From Campylorhamphus procurvoides (lineage: Eukaryota > Chordata > Aves > Passeriformes > Dendrocolaptidae): a DNA stretch of 64,000 bases. The notes below the pieces were generated by a model, which had not been told where the DNA came from, ran no database searches, and was given only the letters and a program-made list of their open reading frames with translations. This document shows positions 37,033 through 64,000 of the stretch, piece by piece. The stretch covers positions 157,447 to 221,446 of the forward strand of contig WBMV01000131.1 in assembly GCA_013396655.1 (NCBI GenBank). The letters are read 5' to 3'. Within the stretch, counting starts at the first letter, position 1; every line of letters begins with the position of its first letter. Made by a program: the position numbers and the translations under genes.

Positions 37033-38629
37033 CTTTTTTTTTTATCTTTTCTCTTCTTTTTTTGTGTTTTTTTTTCTTTTTTTTTCTCTTCTTTTTTGTT
37101 TTTTTATCATCTCTCTCTCATCTCTCACTGCTCAAACACACAGCAAATACCTGGCCTTTCCCCCCACAGCTCCCTGGTGTTGCAGAATCCCAGGACAGTA
37201 ACTGCTGCCACCTTCCCTTCCCAAGGAACTTTCCTGATGCTCCAAGAGCTGAATCCAAGCCAGGTTTGGCTTCTTGTTATGTATTTTTTTTTGGAGGATG
37301 CTCCCAGAAAAACACCTGCTCCGAAGGGCTGGTCTCCACTAAATAACCAGTAAAAGCATCAGTGCGAGTTTTCATCCAAATTCCCTCTTTTTCACCTCCA
37401 ATTAGCTCCCCCTGGGGATGCAGCATCATCCCTCATCTTCTAAATTATCCCAAATTTTTGCTTTTCCACCCCTGCTGCTCCATTTTTGGGGGGAAGTGAC
37501 AAAAATCCCCATTTTTTGGCTGGATTTGCAGCAGAAAACAAGGAGGTGGAGCTGCCCCACCGTGGAGACAAGACCTTCCCCTGCCTGGAAGAGGCAACGG
37601 CAGCAGCTACTGACCCTTCCAAAATAGTCCATATTTAAAAACAAATCCTTAAAAATCTCTCTAAAATATAAAAATCCACGTAAGAGTGACGGGAATCAGT
37701 GACCATGTTACATTCCTTTGACGTTTATATTTGGTTTTTGTCTCGTGAGAACAGTTATTTCTGCAGAAAGGAGGGTGGAGGGGCTGGTGGGGGGGATTTT
37801 TTTCCCCCATTAAATAATAATAATTAAAAAAAATCTCTTTATCAGCTCATAAAAATGTGCCCAATTTCAGCAATAGTTTTTTCCCCCATCTAGAGAGATT
37901 TGGAGGGGGGATAAGACATAAATAGCCCCAGGGATGTTCAGGTGAGTTGGCATCTCCCCCCTTGGCCAATTAAATATTCCCAATTAAATATTCAAGGGGG
38001 GAATTCTGCCCCCCTTGAGCCTCCAGCTCCCTCCTGACCCCCCAGCCCATTCTGCACAGAGTTCCCATTGTCTCATTGCTAAGGAGATGAGGATTAATTC
38101 CATGTTTTCCTACCAAAAAGGGATTTTTTTGCCATTTTTTGTCTCATTTTGCTTTTCTTTAAGTGGTGGGTTATTGCTGTTCCTGAAGGGAGGAGGGAAA
38201 AACCAAAGCCCTTCCTTTCTTTCACCCTTTCCCTCATCTCTAGGATAGGTTGTCACCTCCACACTGGAGAGAACTGGGAAAAAGGAGGAAAACAAGGAAA
38301 ATTGTCACATGTCCCATTTCTGCCATTATTTCATAGGCTTCAAAAAACCCCCAAAAATTAAAAAAAAATTCTTTCAACTAATCTAAACTGAAAAGAAACA
38401 TCCAAACAACTGAAAGAAGAAAAAAAAATCATCCTGGAAAATCAAGGTGTTCTCCTGGCTTCTAAGGCTTTCCAAGGCACTGCACTGCAGGGGAAGGAAT
38501 GGTGAGGCTGGAGGGGTGCTGAGCTCCCAAGGGATTGGGATCCGTTTGGGGGGGCTTTCCTTCCCAGGGTGGGGGGGTAAAAGTCCAGTGGAATTTCTCT
38601 TGGGGACAAAAAAAAACCAGGGAAAAATA

Positions 38630-38880
38630 AAAATTAAAAAAAAAGGGAAAATAAAATAAAAAATGGAATTAAAAAAAGGGAATAACGGAAAATAAATTAA
38701 AAAAGGAAAATCAAAAATCAAAAAAGGAAAATAAAATAGAAGAAAGGAAAAGAAAGGAAAATAAAATAAAGGAAAATAATGAAAAATCAAAAAATAGGCA
38801 AAATTTCAACATAGGGGAAAAAAAGATAGCAAAAAAAATAGGGAATAAAAACCAAACCCAGCAAACAATGAAAATAGGGA
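38630..38880. repeat. A-rich low-complexity tract (ggaaaataaaat family)
   Basis: Irregular repeats of aaaataaaa, ggaaaa and aatcaaaaa over about 250 bp. No gene is seen. Confidence 0.88.
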
Positions 38881-39019
38881 AAAAGCAAAGCAGGGGAAAC
38901 CTGATCCAAACTAAATGCTCCAGAGGGTCAGGAATACCCACCAGCCCCAGGGAAGGAGCTCTGGCCACGATGGGACCTCCAGAGGCTGCTGAAATGAGGG
39001 GGCAAAGGCTGTGCCTGCT

Positions 39020-39292
39020 GGAGGGGATCCGGCATCCCGAGGGGATCCAGTGGCCAAAGGGGATCCAGCATCCTGGAGAGGACATCCCAAGGGGATCCAG
39101 CATCCTGGAGAGGACATCCCAAAGGGATCCAGCATCCCAAAGGGACCTGGGGGCCAGAGGGGATCCAGCATCCTGGAGAGGACCTGGCATCCCAAAGGGA
39201 TCCAGCACCCTGGAGAGGACATCCCAAGGGGATCCAGCATCCTGGAGAGGACATCCCAAGGGGATCCAGCATCCCAAGGGCCTCCCTTGTCC
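39020..39292. repeat. Minisatellite, 32-bp unit with ggggatccagcatcctggag core
   Basis: Full units repeat ggggatccagcatcctggag plus aggacatcccaa, with shorter truncated units between (for example near 39127-39160). It lies 250-520 bp after the IGF2BP1 stop codon, so it would be transcribed in the 3' UTR. Confidence 0.9.
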
Positions 39293-39543
39293 ATCCCCCC
39301 AGGAACGGGCGCCACCTCAGCAGCACCTCTGGCTCATTTAAGCAGCTGTCCCTGCCAGGTGGAGCCTCCAAACGGATCCAACACTTTGTTCCCTCCCCCT
39401 CTACCTCGGAAGCCAATCGAACTGCCTTTAACCCCGCCCCAATAATGAAAAGATTCCCGTCTTGTCTACGGTAACTGATTCCCAGCCACTCTTAAGCCCG
39501 GCCTTGGCTCGTGCCGCCCTCGGCGCCGCTCTCCGTGCCGCTC

Positions 39544-63252
<23,709 letters not shown>

Positions 63253-64000
63253 CTAAAAACAAAATGTGTCTGGTTTTGAAAATCTGGGTGGAGTGGGCAG
63301 AAAGCTTTGGATAACACACCAGCACGTGAAAGCTCCCAATTTAATCCAAATTACGGCCAAATACACATTTCCCCGTTCCTTTCCAAGTGGGTTTTATTAA
63401 ATACAAGCCTGGCTTCAAGTGGGAAGCGCTGGGAGGGAGTGGTGAGTCTGGACAATGTTCCTTAGGAATATTTAATTCCTTAGTTCATCCTGCTCGGAGC
63501 GAAAGAAAACGAGGAATAAGAATTTGAGCCTCGTTTTTCTCTTTTCTTTAAATCTCCCTTCTTTAAGCTCCACGAGAAAGTCCTCGGGGCAGATTTTCCC
63601 TTCCCTCTCCCCCCACCCCTCCCCATTAAAAGGCTCAAAAATCGGAACTCCATGGCAGAAATGGATTTCTCTTGGAAAATGGAGTGGGTTTCCTCGCTGC
63701 TGGCTTATAATAATGATTTTTAATTTCTTTTTTTTTCGGAGCGGGGAAGGCGATGGGAAGAGCCCGGCGGGAGGAGCTCGGGCGGTGGGAGAAGGAGGCG
63801 AAGAAAAAAAATAAGAAAAAATTTTCCAAATTCCCCCAAATTCCAATATTTTAAAAATTCTCCGCTTCCCGGGGAGCTTTTTTTTCCTCTCCGTGCTCGC
63901 AGCATGGCGACCTTCGCGCTCCTCCGCACATCACATGCCCCAGGAAACCCAGTTTCAAATCAAAATGGCCAAAGTCCCAGCCCACCCTCCCGAGCCGCGA
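63253..64000 (-). other. IGF2BP1: IGF2BP1 intron 1 (partial)
   Basis: No RRM1-encoding exon is found on the minus strand up to the end of the window. CpG and GC rise after about 63720, which may mark approach to the promoter CpG island. Confidence 0.6.

Larger units (their letters stand above)
32950..39543 (-). other. IGF2BP1: Probable IGF2BP1 3' UTR
   Basis: The human IGF2BP1 3' UTR is about 6.7 kb and rich in let-7 sites. Here the 6.6 kb after the stop is AU-rich with many homopolymers and no recognisable gene. On the minus strand let-7 seed matches occur at 37025-37032 (CTACCTCA, 8mer), 37007-37013 (TACCTCA) and 33265-33272 (CTACCTCA). The poly(A) site is unresolved: no well-placed minus-strand AATAAA was found, and the end may lie closer to 32 kb or beyond. 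Confidence 0.5.

Noticed and set aside
39020..39292. Regular repeats that resemble a CRISPR array
   Set aside because: The units are head-to-tail with no unique spacers, in vertebrate DNA; this is a minisatellite. The same holds for the arrays at 12.1, 28.0 and 29.6 kb.
63720..63929. IGF2BP1 exon 1 near the window end
   Set aside because: CpG rises here, but no minus-strand frame encodes the RRM1 start expected before exon 2, and no donor of the right phase was found. It is taken as intron 1.

Overview
This window is vertebrate nuclear DNA, almost certainly from a bird and possibly a songbird microchromosome. The evidence is short GT-AG introns, dense genes, several CR1 LINE 3' fragments (the characteristic avian retroposon), GC-rich minisatellites and CpG islands. 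It holds the conserved block ZNF652 - PHOSPHO1 - ABI3 - GNGT2 - tRNA-Gln(TTG) - IGF2BP1, which corresponds to human 17q21.32 read in the opposite direction. Genes were identified by reading exon translations against remembered family members; no database search was run.

Layout. 1-4682 (+): the last four coding exons of ZNF652 (seven zinc fingers and the proline/histidine-rich C-terminus), followed by a long AT-richer 3' UTR to about 6.9-7.8 kb. 7-11.6 kb: intergenic DNA with tandem repeats and two opposed CR1 pieces. 11.1-12.1 kb: a CpG island with a palindromic CRE and a likely 5' noncoding exon of PHOSPHO1, followed at once by a GC-rich minisatellite. 15.93-17.97 kb (+): the two coding exons of PHOSPHO1 (268 aa). 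19.66-23.40 kb (-): all eight coding exons of ABI3 (about 385 aa). 24.7-27.7 kb (+): GNGT2 (69 aa), head-to-head with ABI3. 27.7-32.1 kb: a structurally complex interval with inverted repeat arms, minisatellites, an array of eight CCAAT boxes in four pairs, a tRNA-Gln gene, a long pyrimidine tract, N gaps and an identical 553-bp block present twice, probably an assembly error. About 32-39.5 kb: the probable long 3' UTR of IGF2BP1 with let-7-type sites. 39.54-63.25 kb (-): coding exons 2-15 of IGF2BP1, including a 17.4-kb intron 2. 63.25-64 kb: part of intron 1; exon 1 is outside the window.

The genes do not form one pathway. They encode a transcriptional repressor, a bone-mineralisation phosphatase, a WAVE-complex adaptor, the cone transducin gamma subunit and an oncofetal mRNA-binding protein. 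The features most worth a second look are noncoding: the CCAAT-pair array beside the tRNA gene, the inverted repeat around it, a CR1 element that abuts and may supply the 3' splice site of the last IGF2BP1 exon, and the minisatellite directly behind the PHOSPHO1 first-exon donor.
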